64,000 bases of DNA from Schlesneria sp. (lineage in GTDB: Bacteria; Planctomycetota; Planctomycetia; Planctomycetales; Planctomycetaceae). Positions 15,211-24,171 of this stretch are shown one piece after another. The stretch covers positions 87,419 to 151,418 of the forward strand of contig JAQGHU010000069.1 of NCBI GenBank assembly GCA_028291515.1, read 5' to 3'. The translations under genes were made by a program, and so were the position numbers. The notes beneath the pieces were generated by a model that ran no database searches, had not been told where the DNA came from, and saw only the letters and a program-made list of their open reading frames with translations. Position 1 is the first letter of the stretch, and each line of letters opens with the position of its first letter.

Positions 15211-15610
15211 GACGTTGCTGAACCGGTGAGCGTCGGCGGATACTGCGAGTTGCCGAGCCATCATGCTTGTGTCGCGAGTTTTTCTCGCCGTCAGGATCGG
15301 TGCAACCGGTATGGGTGGCACTGGACGCAGGATCTGAATGACCGGAGCGATCCTTACGTTCCTAATGCCGTGCCCGAGTGAGCGTTCGGACGGTCGCATT
15401 GCACCGACTTTGCTGAATAGCAGTCCATCATCGGTCGATTCGACTTCGGACGAGTGCGATGAAATTCGTGCTGGGTCCTGCTTTGTCGTTGTTTCGCCCC
15501 CGAGAGCGTTCGTACTATCAGTGGCTATTCCTCAAAGCGACCAATACGCCGAAGAAACGCCGTCTCTGCGTCAGAGGACGGAATTCAACGGCGGGCAGTG
15601 GAGTCAGCGA

Positions 15611-17857
15611 ATGCCCCGGCTTCGAGAAATACTGGTTGTCGGTGCTGCGTATGCGGCCTGCCTGCTGGTGTATTCCTCATCGATTCAAGCTCAACCCGCA
15701 CCACCCGCTCCCTTACCGGGTAAGGTGGTGGGTATTGAACCATCGCCATTGCTCGTGGAGCCGAAGACTCCTGAAGAATCGTTCGCGGCTGCCTTGTTGA
15801 TGGTCGACCTCGCCCGCGTCGATCTCGCTCGCAAGTATCTCGAGCAGTTTGATTCCTCGACACCCGATGACGCGATGCTGATGGCGTTGCGCGATAAGCA
15901 TGGCACCGGTGAATTCCTGAAGCTGGCGCGGATCAAAGAGTTGCAACCGCTGTCGTCTGACCTGCTCGATCGTCTGAACGCCGCATCACGAAAGCAGTCG
16001 GAAGATCCCGCTTTTGTCGATGCCTTGCTCGCTCGACTCAGCCAGGGATCCGCTCAACGCGAATTGGCCATCACAGAATTGCGAAATGCCGGACCGCGAG
16101 CGGTTCCGCAGGTGATTCGACAGATGAGCCAACCCAATATGGAGGGCCAGCAGGACCAGTTGGTTTACGCCCTGATCCGCATGGGCCGGCAAATTGTCCC
16201 GCCGCTGCTGGGGGCCCTCGATACGCCGCAAGAACGTGTCCGAGCGGCCATCATTGGAATTCTGGCAACACTCGAAGCCAAAGAAGCGATTCCGTATTTG
16301 TGGTTCCCTGCGTTTGCCGAAGAGCAGCCGTTGGGAATACGGATGGCGGCTCATCAGGCGTTGAACAAACTGGTTGGCACGAGCCGTATCGAACGACTCT
16401 CCTCCGTCGAAGCGTCAGTTGAATTGCGTCGCTTGTCGCGAATGCTCTATGAGAATTCAGCGTTGCTGCCACGTGACGAGGCCGGCACCGTGACAATCTG
16501 GGGTTGGGATACCGAGCAACAGACAGTTGTTGCCAAGACGTACTCACCGCAAATCGCTTCGATCCTGCTGTCGACTCGTTTCGCCAGCCAGTCTCTGGCC
16601 ATGTCGCCAGATCAATCAGAACCACAGCAACAATACCTGGCTTCGTTGCTGGGTTTAGAAGTCTTGCAACAAGGTTGGGACAAACCGCGCGAGCCACTGC
16701 CTGGGACGGCGATGTATCTGGCGGTGACCGCGGGCGAATCGACTGTCGCCAACGTCCTGGCTGACGCGCTGTCTGCCGATCAACGGGCCACGGCGGTGGC
16801 GGCCCTGGAAGTTCTCGGCCAGATTGGGACTCGCGAACAGTTGCTTGGTCAAAAAGGATTGAAGTCGCCAGTTCTGGCGGCACTCAATTCACCAGATACC
16901 CGCGTGCAGTTTGCCGCCGCAGTGGCCATTCTAAGAATGGAACCCCGCGTGGCGTTCCCGAATGCCAGTCGAGTTGTTTCGATCCTGTCGCGAGCACTGT
17001 CTGATCCCGGTCAAGCCACGGCGATCATTATTGATGCGGATACGTCTCGCGCCACCGAGGCGGGATCTTATCTGGCGGAATTGGGATACGAACCGGTGAC
17101 GGCCTCGACGGGACGCGACGGATTTGAACGGGCTGCGACTACCGCCGGCGTCGAAATCGTGGTGGTCCATGCCAACTGTATCCGCTGGGATCTGACGCAA
17201 ACGCTGTCGAACCTGCGAGCTGATTCCAGAACCGCGGCGATCCCGATTGTCGTTTATGGCGCCGAAGACGTTCGCAACAGCGTGGCCCGACTGGTTGCCC
17301 GCAGCAAGCCTGCGATGTTCATCGCCGAATCCAGCACGTCATCGGATTTCGCTCGACAGTTCGCTCCACTGACACGGGAAGCCAAATCCCCGCCGATTTC
17401 GCCACAGGAACGTAGTCAGCAAAAGATCGCCAGCGCCTACTGGCTGTCTCTAATCGCCACCAATCGCAATTCACAAATCTTCGATGTCGCCACTGCGGAA
17501 AAAGAGATCGCACTTGTCGCCGAAGATCAGGATGTCGGTGGGAATGCCCTGGCCGCTCTTAGCAGTATTGGCACCGGTTCGGCACAACGCCGGTTGGCCG
17601 AAGTCGCATCAAATCCACAACTGGATCCGCCGCTTCGACAAGCCGCCGGACTGCAATTGGGCTTTCACATTCAGCGCTTTGGGTTGCTGCTGACGAAGGA
17701 CGAAGTCGGAGCGGTTCACGAAGCCTGGGTTTCGACAGACAACCCAACCGTGAAGGCGGCGCTGGCCAGCGTGATCGGAACGCTTCGCCCCAACCAGGCA
17801 CTCGTTGGTGAACGGCTGCGGCAATTCCCATTGCCAACGATTAAGACGCCGAACTGA
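15611..17857 (+). CDS. Exported HEAT-repeat protein with a degenerate receiver-like domain
   Basis: A 748-residue protein starting at the ATG 7 bases after GGAG (MPRLREILVVGAAYAACLLV, a Sec signal ending near IQA-Q); 91 further in-frame codons upstream run through repeat DNA. Residues about 45-200 are helical repeats followed by HEAT-type units (AVPQVIRQMS, IVPPLLGALDTPQERVRAAI, GIRMAAHQALNKLVG), which return at the C-terminus (ALASVIGTLRPNQALVGERL). Between them, about 470-590, lies a response-regulator-like fold: ATAIIIDADTSRATEAGSYL, a VVVHANCIRWDL strand where the phospho-Asp should be, and IPIVVYGAED. The usual Asp-Lys set is not recognisable, so this would be a non-phosphorylated structural copy. 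Location outside the cytoplasm makes this odd. Close homologues exist in planctomycetes only as hypothetical proteins, as far as I recall. Confidence 0.8.
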   Translation: MPRLREILVVGAAYAACLLVYSSSIQAQPAPPAPLPGKVVGIEPSPLLVEPKTPEESFAAALLMVDLARVDLARKYLEQFDSSTPDDAMLMALRDKHGTGEFLKLARIKELQPLSSDLLDRLNAASRKQSEDPAFVDALLARLSQGSAQRELAITELRNAGPRAVPQVIRQMSQPNMEGQQDQLVYALIRMGRQIVPPLLGALDTPQERVRAAIIGILATLEAKEAIPYLWFPAFAEEQPLGIRMAAHQALNKLVGTSRIERLSSVEASVELRRLSRMLYENSALLPRDEAGTVTIWGWDTEQQTVVAKTYSPQIASILLSTRFASQSLAMSPDQSEPQQQYLASLLGLEVLQQGWDKPREPLPGTAMYLAVTAGESTVANVLADALSADQRATAVAALEVLGQIGTREQLLGQKGLKSPVLAALNSPDTRVQFAAAVAILRMEPRVAFPNASRVVSILSRALSDPGQATAIIIDADTSRATEAGSYLAELGYEPVTASTGRDGFERAATTAGVEIVVVHANCIRWDLTQTLSNLRADSRTAAIPIVVYGAEDVRNSVARLVARSKPAMFIAESSTSSDFARQFAPLTREAKSPPISPQERSQQKIASAYWLSLIATNRNSQIFDVATAEKEIALVAEDQDVGGNALAALSSIGTGSAQRRLAEVASNPQLDPPLRQAAGLQLGFHIQRFGLLLTKDEVGAVHEAWVSTDNPTVKAALASVIGTLRPNQALVGERLRQFPLPTIKTPN

Positions 17858-17867
17858 GTTGCCCATT

Positions 17868-17891
17868 CGAACTCGCGAACGAATGAGTTCG
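17868..17891. terminator. Short hairpin between convergent genes
   Basis: CGAACTC and GAGTTCG pair around a 10-base loop in the 36-bp gap between two genes that converge (ends at 17857 and 17894). It has no T run; a weak candidate for a shared terminator. Confidence 0.3.
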
Positions 17892-17893
17892 GT

Positions 17894-18604
17894 TCACTGA
17901 CAGTGCTCGGCGACCGCTGTGACGAAGCCGGAAACCAGCGGGTGCGGCTGTTCAATTGTCGATTGGGTCTGAGGAACGAAGAGTGTCCCCACAAAGAACG
18001 GGTGACCGGGAAGTTCGATCACGCGGACTTCCCCTTCCGCATCGTGTCCAGAGATGCGAAGCGGCCCCTGTCGAAGCAGATCGACGGACTCCGGATTCAC
18101 GCCAAAGTTGCAGTAATACTGCTCATGCGCGGTAATGGCTCCATAGCACTGAGCGACCTGTGAATCAGGCGTGAACTTCAACTGCATTTCTCTTCCGACC
18201 AGCGAACAGGCCAGTCGCGTCAAAAAGAGTCGCGAGGCATACGGATCGTACTCGGCGTGATGAGCGTCATCGAATCCCAGGACATTCCGTGCATACTCCA
18301 GGATCATGTGCTGAAATCCGCCGCAGGTGCCCAAGCATGGTATGCCTTGCTCGCGAGCGATGCGAATCGCCTGAAGTGTCGCCTCTAGGTTTTTGTAGGG
18401 ACTACCGGGAGCGACCCACAAGCCGTCGATGTTTCGCAAATCGGTTGATTCGATGTCCACGGTCGAGACCCAGCGATAGTCAATCGCAATCGATTTCAGG
18501 GAACAAGAATGCTCGATGGCCGCACTCGTCGCGGCGTGAAGCGATCGCGTAGGGTCGTACTCACCGAGCAGAATCAGTTTTGGCGTAGGGATCATGCTTT
18601 GCAT
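17894..18604 (-). CDS. CTP-synthase C-terminal-like class I glutamine amidotransferase, triad incomplete
   Basis: A 236-residue stand-alone amidotransferase fold resembling the C-terminal half of CTP synthase. Seen: GLWVAPGSPYKNLEATLQAI (oxyanion region), GIPCLGTCGGFQHMILEYAR with nucleophile elbow Cys94, and HPFFVGTLFVPQ near the end. In active class I enzymes the last motif reads FHPE, supplying the catalytic His and Glu; here the two positions are V210 and Q212. The Cys is kept but the rest of the triad is lost, as in the family often annotated 'CTP synthase C-terminal region-related (seleno)protein'. Glutamine hydrolysis is therefore unlikely and the function unknown. The start is at 18604 or three codons later (18595). 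It converges with the HEAT protein; a family B palindrome lies just upstream. Confidence 0.8.
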   Translation of the reverse strand: MQSMIPTPKLILLGEYDPTRSLHAATSAAIEHSCSLKSIAIDYRWVSTVDIESTDLRNIDGLWVAPGSPYKNLEATLQAIRIAREQGIPCLGTCGGFQHMILEYARNVLGFDDAHHAEYDPYASRLFLTRLACSLVGREMQLKFTPDSQVAQCYGAITAHEQYYCNFGVNPESVDLLRQGPLRISGHDAEGEVRVIELPGHPFFVGTLFVPQTQSTIEQPHPLVSGFVTAVAEHCQ

Positions 18605-18632
18605 TGAACCGTGGCGGATACCAGATTTGGTT

Positions 18633-18719
18633 TGGGTGCCACGGACTCACCGTCTTCGGAGTGGCCGTGTCCTCAATCAAAGACACGGCCATGTCGAAGA
18701 CTCCAAGTCCGTGGCACCC
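18633..18719. repeat. Dispersed repeat family B (87-bp long palindrome), copy 1
   Basis: The ends are GGGTGCCACGGACT and its exact complement AGTCCGTGGCACCC; the interior is also largely self-complementary (CGTCTTCGGAGTGGCCGTGT facing ACACGGCCATGTCGAAGAC). The whole unit can fold as one hairpin. Further copies are at 30633-30754 and 60131-60216. Confidence 0.85.
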
Positions 18720-18731
18720 GACTCTTAATCG

Positions 18732-19448
18732 CTACTTGAGTTCGCGGATGCGGATCTCTTTAAACTCGGCCCACATCGGGGAACCTGCATGAAGCTGCAG
18801 GGCGAGGATTCCGTCTTTCAGAGCCAATTCTGGATTGTTGTCAGTAAAATCCAGGGTCAGTTGACCGTTCATGAAGTGCTGAATGTGGTTCCCCTGAGCC
18901 TTGATCGTGACTTCGTTCCATTCGTTTAGCTTGAACAGCTTTTCCCAGCTGGCTTGGTCGATTAGGTCTGACTTCACGACTTTCTTGCCGTCGACTTCCC
19001 AAGTGGCTTGCTCGCCGACCAGGCAAATGCGGTTTCGCTTGCCCCCCTCGTCGTAGATAAATCCAGAGACGTTGGGCAGTTTCATTTCATTGCGAAGTTC
19101 GTGTTGGTATCCGCGAACGACCCACTTGTTGGAGACCTTCTCAGCGATGTGCTTGGAGCGATACTGAATGCCGGAATTATTGGCGGCGTTGCAACGGTAC
19201 AACAGACGCAGTTCAAAGTCCTTTGTCGTTCCATCCTTCCAGATCAGGAACGTATTCCCCTTCGCGGCATTTTCGGCGGTTGTTTCTCCGTGAATGGCGC
19301 CGTCCTTGACGCTCCACAGGCGCGGATCGCCATCCCAGCCGGTGAGGTCTTTTCCGTTGAAAATCACTTGGGAACCATCGGGGGTCTCTGCCCCGAAGGC
19401 ACACAAGGAAGTGAAGACAACTGTCAGGGCGAACATGCTGCGAATCAT
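18732..19448 (-). CDS. Secreted DUF1080 (3-keto-disaccharide hydrolase-like) protein
   Basis: A 238-residue single-domain DUF1080 protein. A GGAGAGA ribosome site sits 4 bases before the ATG. The signal peptide MIRSMFALTVVFTSLCAFGA is followed at once by the domain: FNGKDLTGWDGDPRLWSVKD, NSGIQYRS, WNEVTIKAQGNHIQHFMNG and the end HAGSPMWAEFKEIRIRELK. The fold is a concanavalin-like jelly roll. Some members hydrolyse 3-ketosugar glycosides; most are uncharacterised. Planctomycetes encode many such secreted copies, thought to serve polysaccharide use. It starts 368 bp from a divergently oriented efflux operon. Confidence 0.93.
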   Translation of the reverse strand: MIRSMFALTVVFTSLCAFGAETPDGSQVIFNGKDLTGWDGDPRLWSVKDGAIHGETTAENAAKGNTFLIWKDGTTKDFELRLLYRCNAANNSGIQYRSKHIAEKVSNKWVVRGYQHELRNEMKLPNVSGFIYDEGGKRNRICLVGEQATWEVDGKKVVKSDLIDQASWEKLFKLNEWNEVTIKAQGNHIQHFMNGQLTLDFTDNNPELALKDGILALQLHAGSPMWAEFKEIRIRELK

Positions 19449-19816
19449 TAGTCTCTCCAGGGAACAGGCTCGACGATTGCCATTTACTGATCAATGTGAC
19501 GCTGACCGTGCAAAAATGCGTTTCCGGGCTACAGCGTCCACGTTTTGTCGTTGATGTCAACCGATCCCGGTCAACCTTTTGCGCACTACATCCGGAACCG
19601 ATACGGCACCGTTAAGCTAATGTAAGTGACACTCACCTCGCCATGCTGAGTGCAGGAGATGGCGGCGACGATCGGGCACATCTTCCGACTGGCTTGGCGC
19701 TTGTGAAGATGAGCTGCATGCAGTCGTGGCTTCGTTGATCCTTTAGAAAAGGGTATTCCAGTCCCTGTGCTCAGATTGACCTACTTTGTACAGTTCATTG
19801 TCAGCCGATATGAAAC
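19449..19816. other. Divergent intergenic region, nothing recognised
   Basis: It separates the DUF1080 gene (leftward) from the RND operon (rightward) and should hold both promoters. I see no metal-regulator dyad that I can defend and no small gene. Confidence 0.5.
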
Positions 19817-21055
19817 ATGTCTGATTTGCAATCACTCAAGGGATGGCGAATGGCCAGCGCAGCCCAGGTTCTTCCCCCAAGTGGCGATGTCTCGCGCCTG
19901 ACAAAGGTCTGGCGCGGGACGTGGATGTTTGCGGCGATGGTTGTCACCGTTATCGTCGTCGCCGTGTTATTGAAACCGCATCAACCTGCCAACCCGGGTG
20001 CTTCGAAAGAACCACGCCCTGCGCCTCCGATCGAACCGATTCGGATTGTTTCGCAAGGGGTGATTGCAATCGCGCCCGATACACCCCTGCAAAAGGAGTT
20101 GGCGACCACGAAGGTCGTGACGGAACGATCCTCGGCGCCGCTGGTCTCTGTCAGCGGCACGATCCTGGCGCAGGTACGCGAAGGGACGGGGTCGTTTGAA
20201 GACCGATGGCAGTTCAGCACGTCAGAGCTGTCGAGCCTCTATGCAGATTGGTTGCGAACCCTGACCGAAATCGAGTTCGCTCAAAGTCAGTTGACGAAGA
20301 CTAAGGAATTGGCCGTCGCCGACACCACCTTTTTGGAAGCCAACGTCAAACGGCTGAATTCTGTGCCTAGTGGTACAGTTCCTGAAAAGGAAATCCTGCA
20401 GGCCAAAGCGACGCTTTTGCAGGCTCAGTTACAGCGTGAAAAGGATGTATTCAGCGCCGAATCAACCCTGCGAACTGCTGTGAAACAAAAATCGGCTATT
20501 GAACGCAATCTGTCGCGCGCGGGAATTGAAACCATAGTCTTTGGCCAGGCTGCCGAGCACATGGTCCTCGTGGCGGCCAACGTTCCTGAGACGCAAGTTT
20601 CACAAATCCATATGGGTCAAGCTTGCGAAGTTCGGTTCTACGGATATCCCGAGGTCGTCTTCCCGGCACATGTGGAAGCCATCAGTTCCACGCTGACTCC
20701 GGAACGACGGACACTGCGAGTGCTTTTCGATGTTACCGACGACAAGGGGATGCTGAAGCCAGGCATGTTTGCGGAAGTGGGGTTGGGGACTGATGAACGA
20801 GATTCGATTCAGATTCCGTCGACTTCGCTGCTGCATATTGGCCGTTCCGACTATGTGCTGGCGGATATCGGGAACGATCAATGGCGTGTCACGGAAGTGC
20901 GCGTGGGCGAAGTCCGGAAAGATCGTTGTGAGATTCAGGCGGGGCTGAAGGATGGTGACCGCATCATCTCTCGCGGTGCGATCCTGCTGAAGACTCTGGC
21001 GGGTCAGTCACTGACGATGCCCAGTCGGAGCGCGAACAACGCGGAAACGCCATGA
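19817..21055 (+). CDS. RND efflux periplasmic adaptor (HlyD/CusB type)
   Basis: A 412-residue membrane fusion protein. One N-terminal membrane anchor (about 34-52, WMFAAMVVTVIVVAVLL) is followed by a Pro-rich linker. Then come a barrel-sandwich half (SVSGTILAQV), a long alpha-hairpin (about 135-235, many Glu/Lys/Gln and QAKATLLQAQLQREK), the second sandwich half, and a beta-barrel (GQACEVRFYGYPEVVFPAHV; TLRVLFDVTDDKGMLKPGMF). It links the inner-membrane pump to an outer-membrane channel. Its stop codon overlaps the pump start (ATGA), so translation is coupled. The protein lacks the N-terminal His/Met metal-binding region of CusB. No outer-membrane partner gene follows, so a channel encoded elsewhere must be used. 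Confidence 0.9.
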   Translation: MSDLQSLKGWRMASAAQVLPPSGDVSRLTKVWRGTWMFAAMVVTVIVVAVLLKPHQPANPGASKEPRPAPPIEPIRIVSQGVIAIAPDTPLQKELATTKVVTERSSAPLVSVSGTILAQVREGTGSFEDRWQFSTSELSSLYADWLRTLTEIEFAQSQLTKTKELAVADTTFLEANVKRLNSVPSGTVPEKEILQAKATLLQAQLQREKDVFSAESTLRTAVKQKSAIERNLSRAGIETIVFGQAAEHMVLVAANVPETQVSQIHMGQACEVRFYGYPEVVFPAHVEAISSTLTPERRTLRVLFDVTDDKGMLKPGMFAEVGLGTDERDSIQIPSTSLLHIGRSDYVLADIGNDQWRVTEVRVGEVRKDRCEIQAGLKDGDRIISRGAILLKTLAGQSLTMPSRSANNAETP

Positions 21056-24000
21056 TTGCACGTCTGATCCGACTGGCGACAGAGCATCGACTGCTCGTGA
21101 CTGTGCTGGTGTTGCTGGTCTGCGTGGGGGGCGTCTGGTCGTTCACGCAACAGCCAATTGACGCCTATCCCGATATTTCGGCCCAGCAAGTCCTGATCAT
21201 CGCGTCCTACTCCGGCCGTGCTCCCGAAGAGATCGAGCGTCAGGTCACGATTCCCATTGAACTCGGCATGGGTAGCGTTCCAAATGTGCAGGTCATTCGT
21301 TCGCGTACGATCTTCGGTCTGGCGGTCATCTCGCTCGTGTTCGAGGAGGGAACGGACAAATATTTCGCTCGGCAGCGCGTTCAAGAGAAGCTGTCTGCGG
21401 TCACGCTACCACCGGGTGTGACACCGGAGATCGGACCACTGGCAACCGCGTATGGTGAAATCTATCGCTACGAATTGCAGAGTGACCGCGGTCACAGCTT
21501 GATGGACTTACGCACGCTGAACGATTGGGTGGTGACACCCAGATTGCAGCGAACCCCGGGTGTTGCCGAAGTCGCCAACTTTGGCGGATTGGAAAAGCAG
21601 TACACGCTAAAGCTGGACCCTCATCAGTTGGAACGTTACGGCATGACGTTGGGTGACATCGTCGATGCCGTCAAAACTAACAACGCGAATGCGGGCGGCA
21701 GCGTGTTGAAACGCGGCGACATGTCGTTCGTGATCCGCGGGCGTGGTTCATTGCAGGACGAGCACGATCTGGAGCAAACCGTCGTCAATACGGTGGATGG
21801 AACGCCGGTCTATTTGCGAGATGTGGCGACGATTGAGTTTGGTTCACGCATGCCCGCCGGGATCTTTGGCCGCGATGCTCGCAACGAATCGGTCGAAGGG
21901 ATCGTGCTGATGCGACGCGGAGAGAACCCATCGCGAACGCTGGATCGCGTGAAAAAAGAAGTGGAAGTGCTGAACGAGTCGGTTCTGCCCAAGGGAGTGA
22001 AAGTCGTCCCGTTCTACGATCGTCAGTACCTGGTTGATAGTACGCTCCATACCGTCGGTCACAGCGTCTTCACCGGCATCGGACTGGTACTGCTGGTGCT
22101 GCTGGCGTTTCTTGGCACCCCGAGGCTGGCGATCCTTGTCGTCTTGACGATCCCGTTTTCATTGATGTTCGCGCTCGTGCTGATGTACCTGTCAAACATC
22201 CCGATCGGCTTACTATCGATTGGGGCCATCGACTTTGGAATTCTGGTCGATGGGACAGTAATCATGGTGGACAACATTGCCCACCATTTGACGCAGCAGC
22301 ACCGTTCCAAGATGCAAGTGCCGGTCAGAGCCACGATTCTGACATCCGCCTTCGAGGTCGAGCGACCGATCTTCTTCTCGACGATGATGATTATTTGCGC
22401 CTACTTGCCACTGCTGTCGTTGACCAGCATCGAAGGCCTGTTGTTTCGTCCGATGGCCCTGACCGTCGTCTATGCATTGCTGGGAGCTGTGCTGTTTTCG
22501 CTGTTTGCGATCCCCAGTCTGGCTGGTTTTCTGCTGCGGAAAGGATACAGCGATTGGGAGAATCCGTTGCTCCAGTGGGCACGACCGGTTTACGCATCGC
22601 TGCTGCGAGTATTGATTCGAGTAAGATGGGCCGTGGCGGTCGCGGTGGTGGCTTGCTTCGTCTGGGTTTGCGTTCAAATCGTTCCGAAACTAGGATTCGA
22701 CTTTTTACCATACCTGGATGAAGGGGTGATTTGGGTCCGCGCGAACTTTCCCGAGGGAACGTCACTCGATCAGACGGCAAACTATGCCAATCGAATGCGC
22801 GGGTTGATTGATGAATGTCCCGATGTGACGTTTGTGACTTCGCAAGCGGGCCGCAACGACAGTGGCACTGATCCCTTCGTTCCGAGCCGCGTCGAAATGA
22901 TGGTTGGCCTCAAGCCGATGGAGGAATGGACCGAGCCGTCCAAACAATCGCTGATTGCGAAAATCGGGTCGAAATTACGCTCCGAGTTTCCGACGACGCG
23001 GTTCAACTTCACACAACCGATTATCGACAGCGTGACCGAGGATACGAACGGAACGTCCGCGAATCTGGCCGTTGAATTCTCGGGGGCAGACTCTGATCGA
23101 TTGCTCGAATTGGCACACAAAACCGTGACGCTGCTGCGAAAGGTTCGCGGCGCGGTCGACGTGAATATCGAACAAGAAGGTCCGCAACCGCAGATGGTTG
23201 TGCAGGCCGATCGAACTCGCTGTGCACGCTATGACGTTCACATCGAAGACGTCAACGAACTGATCAACACCGCCCTCGGTGGCGAACCGATCAGCACGCT
23301 CTATGAAGGTGAACGCCGGTTTGACATCACGGCCAAGTTTGATCGAGAATTGGTGACGCCGGACTCGCTCCGACAGTTACCTGTTTACAACAAGTCGAAC
23401 GTTCCCATCCCATTGGGATTGGTGGCGAATTTCTCGCTGGTCGATGGCCAAACGATGATTGCTCGCGAAAGCAATCGCCGACGTATCACCGTCCGTAGCG
23501 ATATCGTGGGACGCGATCAGGGCGGCTTTGTTGCCGATGCAAAGAAGCTGTTTGCACACGAGATTTCTGTACCCGAAGGGACCACAGTCCGATGGATCGG
23601 TATGTTCGAGAATCTTGAGCGAGCCAGTCGTCACTTTCTAATTGTCATTCCTGTGACCATTGCCATTATTTACGGACTGCTGGTTCTGACATTTGGCTCG
23701 CAGCGTGAATCGATTCTCGTGCTCCTGTCGGTGCCATTCGCATTTGTCGGCGGTGCGATTGCCCTGTATGTCAGAGGAATGACGCTGAATGTTTCCAGTG
23801 GCGTTGGATTCACAGCGCTGTTCGGCGTGGCGATTATGGACGGCGTCCTGATGGTTGAATGGATCACCGCTCTCCGAGAACGAGGCCGCCCTCTGGACGA
23901 AGCGATCATCGAAGGGGCGCAAGGTCGGTTGAGACCAATCTTGATGACTTCTTCGGTTGCGATCCTGGGACTGCTGCCGGCGTCGATCGCTCGCGGTCTG

Positions 24001-24168
24001 GGGTCCGACGTTCAGCGGCCGTTAGCGACAGTGATTGTCTGGGGCTTGGTCAGCGCCGTCTCGTTGACGCTGTTTGTCGTGCCGATTTTCTATCGGATTT
24101 GCTTCGCCCACACGGCCGTCGATACTCACAAGCATCTGACTCCCGAGGAAACACAAGCAATTTCCTAG
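21052..24168 (+). CDS. Heavy-metal RND efflux pump (CzcA/CusA family)
   Basis: A 1038-residue inner-membrane proton/metal antiporter. It begins MIARLIRLATEHRLLVTVLV (TM1), has two large periplasmic loops (about 35-330 and 560-860) and two groups of TM helices. TM4 carries AIDFGILVDGTVIMVDNI: the DFGxxxDG signature of divalent-cation exporters (CzcA-like) and not the motif of monovalent CusA. The usual third acidic residue is Glu in VEN; here it is Asp (VDN). Other family blocks are IDAYPDISAQQVLI, PEEIERQVTIPIE and GSDVQRPLATVIVWGL. Likely substrates are Zn, Co, Cd or Ni, by inference. It overlaps the adaptor gene by 4 bp. The stop is 3 bp from the end of a convergent gene. Confidence 0.93.
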   Translation: MIARLIRLATEHRLLVTVLVLLVCVGGVWSFTQQPIDAYPDISAQQVLIIASYSGRAPEEIERQVTIPIELGMGSVPNVQVIRSRTIFGLAVISLVFEEGTDKYFARQRVQEKLSAVTLPPGVTPEIGPLATAYGEIYRYELQSDRGHSLMDLRTLNDWVVTPRLQRTPGVAEVANFGGLEKQYTLKLDPHQLERYGMTLGDIVDAVKTNNANAGGSVLKRGDMSFVIRGRGSLQDEHDLEQTVVNTVDGTPVYLRDVATIEFGSRMPAGIFGRDARNESVEGIVLMRRGENPSRTLDRVKKEVEVLNESVLPKGVKVVPFYDRQYLVDSTLHTVGHSVFTGIGLVLLVLLAFLGTPRLAILVVLTIPFSLMFALVLMYLSNIPIGLLSIGAIDFGILVDGTVIMVDNIAHHLTQQHRSKMQVPVRATILTSAFEVERPIFFSTMMIICAYLPLLSLTSIEGLLFRPMALTVVYALLGAVLFSLFAIPSLAGFLLRKGYSDWENPLLQWARPVYASLLRVLIRVRWAVAVAVVACFVWVCVQIVPKLGFDFLPYLDEGVIWVRANFPEGTSLDQTANYANRMRGLIDECPDVTFVTSQAGRNDSGTDPFVPSRVEMMVGLKPMEEWTEPSKQSLIAKIGSKLRSEFPTTRFNFTQPIIDSVTEDTNGTSANLAVEFSGADSDRLLELAHKTVTLLRKVRGAVDVNIEQEGPQPQMVVQADRTRCARYDVHIEDVNELINTALGGEPISTLYEGERRFDITAKFDRELVTPDSLRQLPVYNKSNVPIPLGLVANFSLVDGQTMIARESNRRRITVRSDIVGRDQGGFVADAKKLFAHEISVPEGTTVRWIGMFENLERASRHFLIVIPVTIAIIYGLLVLTFGSQRESILVLLSVPFAFVGGAIALYVRGMTLNVSSGVGFTALFGVAIMDGVLMVEWITALRERGRPLDEAIIEGAQGRLRPILMTSSVAILGLLPASIARGLGSDVQRPLATVIVWGLVSAVSLTLFVVPIFYRICFAHTAVDTHKHLTPEETQAIS

Positions 24169-24171
24169 GGG

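Larger units (their letters stand above)
14028..15610. other. Non-coding repeat field right of the cassette array
   Basis: About 1.6 kb with no convincing gene; short frames on both strands are Arg/Pro/Ser-rich and cross palindromes. It contains a possible attC stub (14036), a GC-rich hairpin (14053-14077), two direct copies of a ~185-bp unit (14125-14307 and 14538-14730), short family A palindromes, and the long inverted family A copy (15107-15210). The in-frame extension of the next gene back to 15338 lies here and is not considered coding. Confidence 0.7.

Noticed and set aside
15338..15610. 91-codon N-terminal extension of the HEAT/receiver protein
   Set aside because: The internal ATG at 15611 has a GGAG site and a signal peptide directly after it; the extension is Ser/Pro/Arg-rich and not leader-like.
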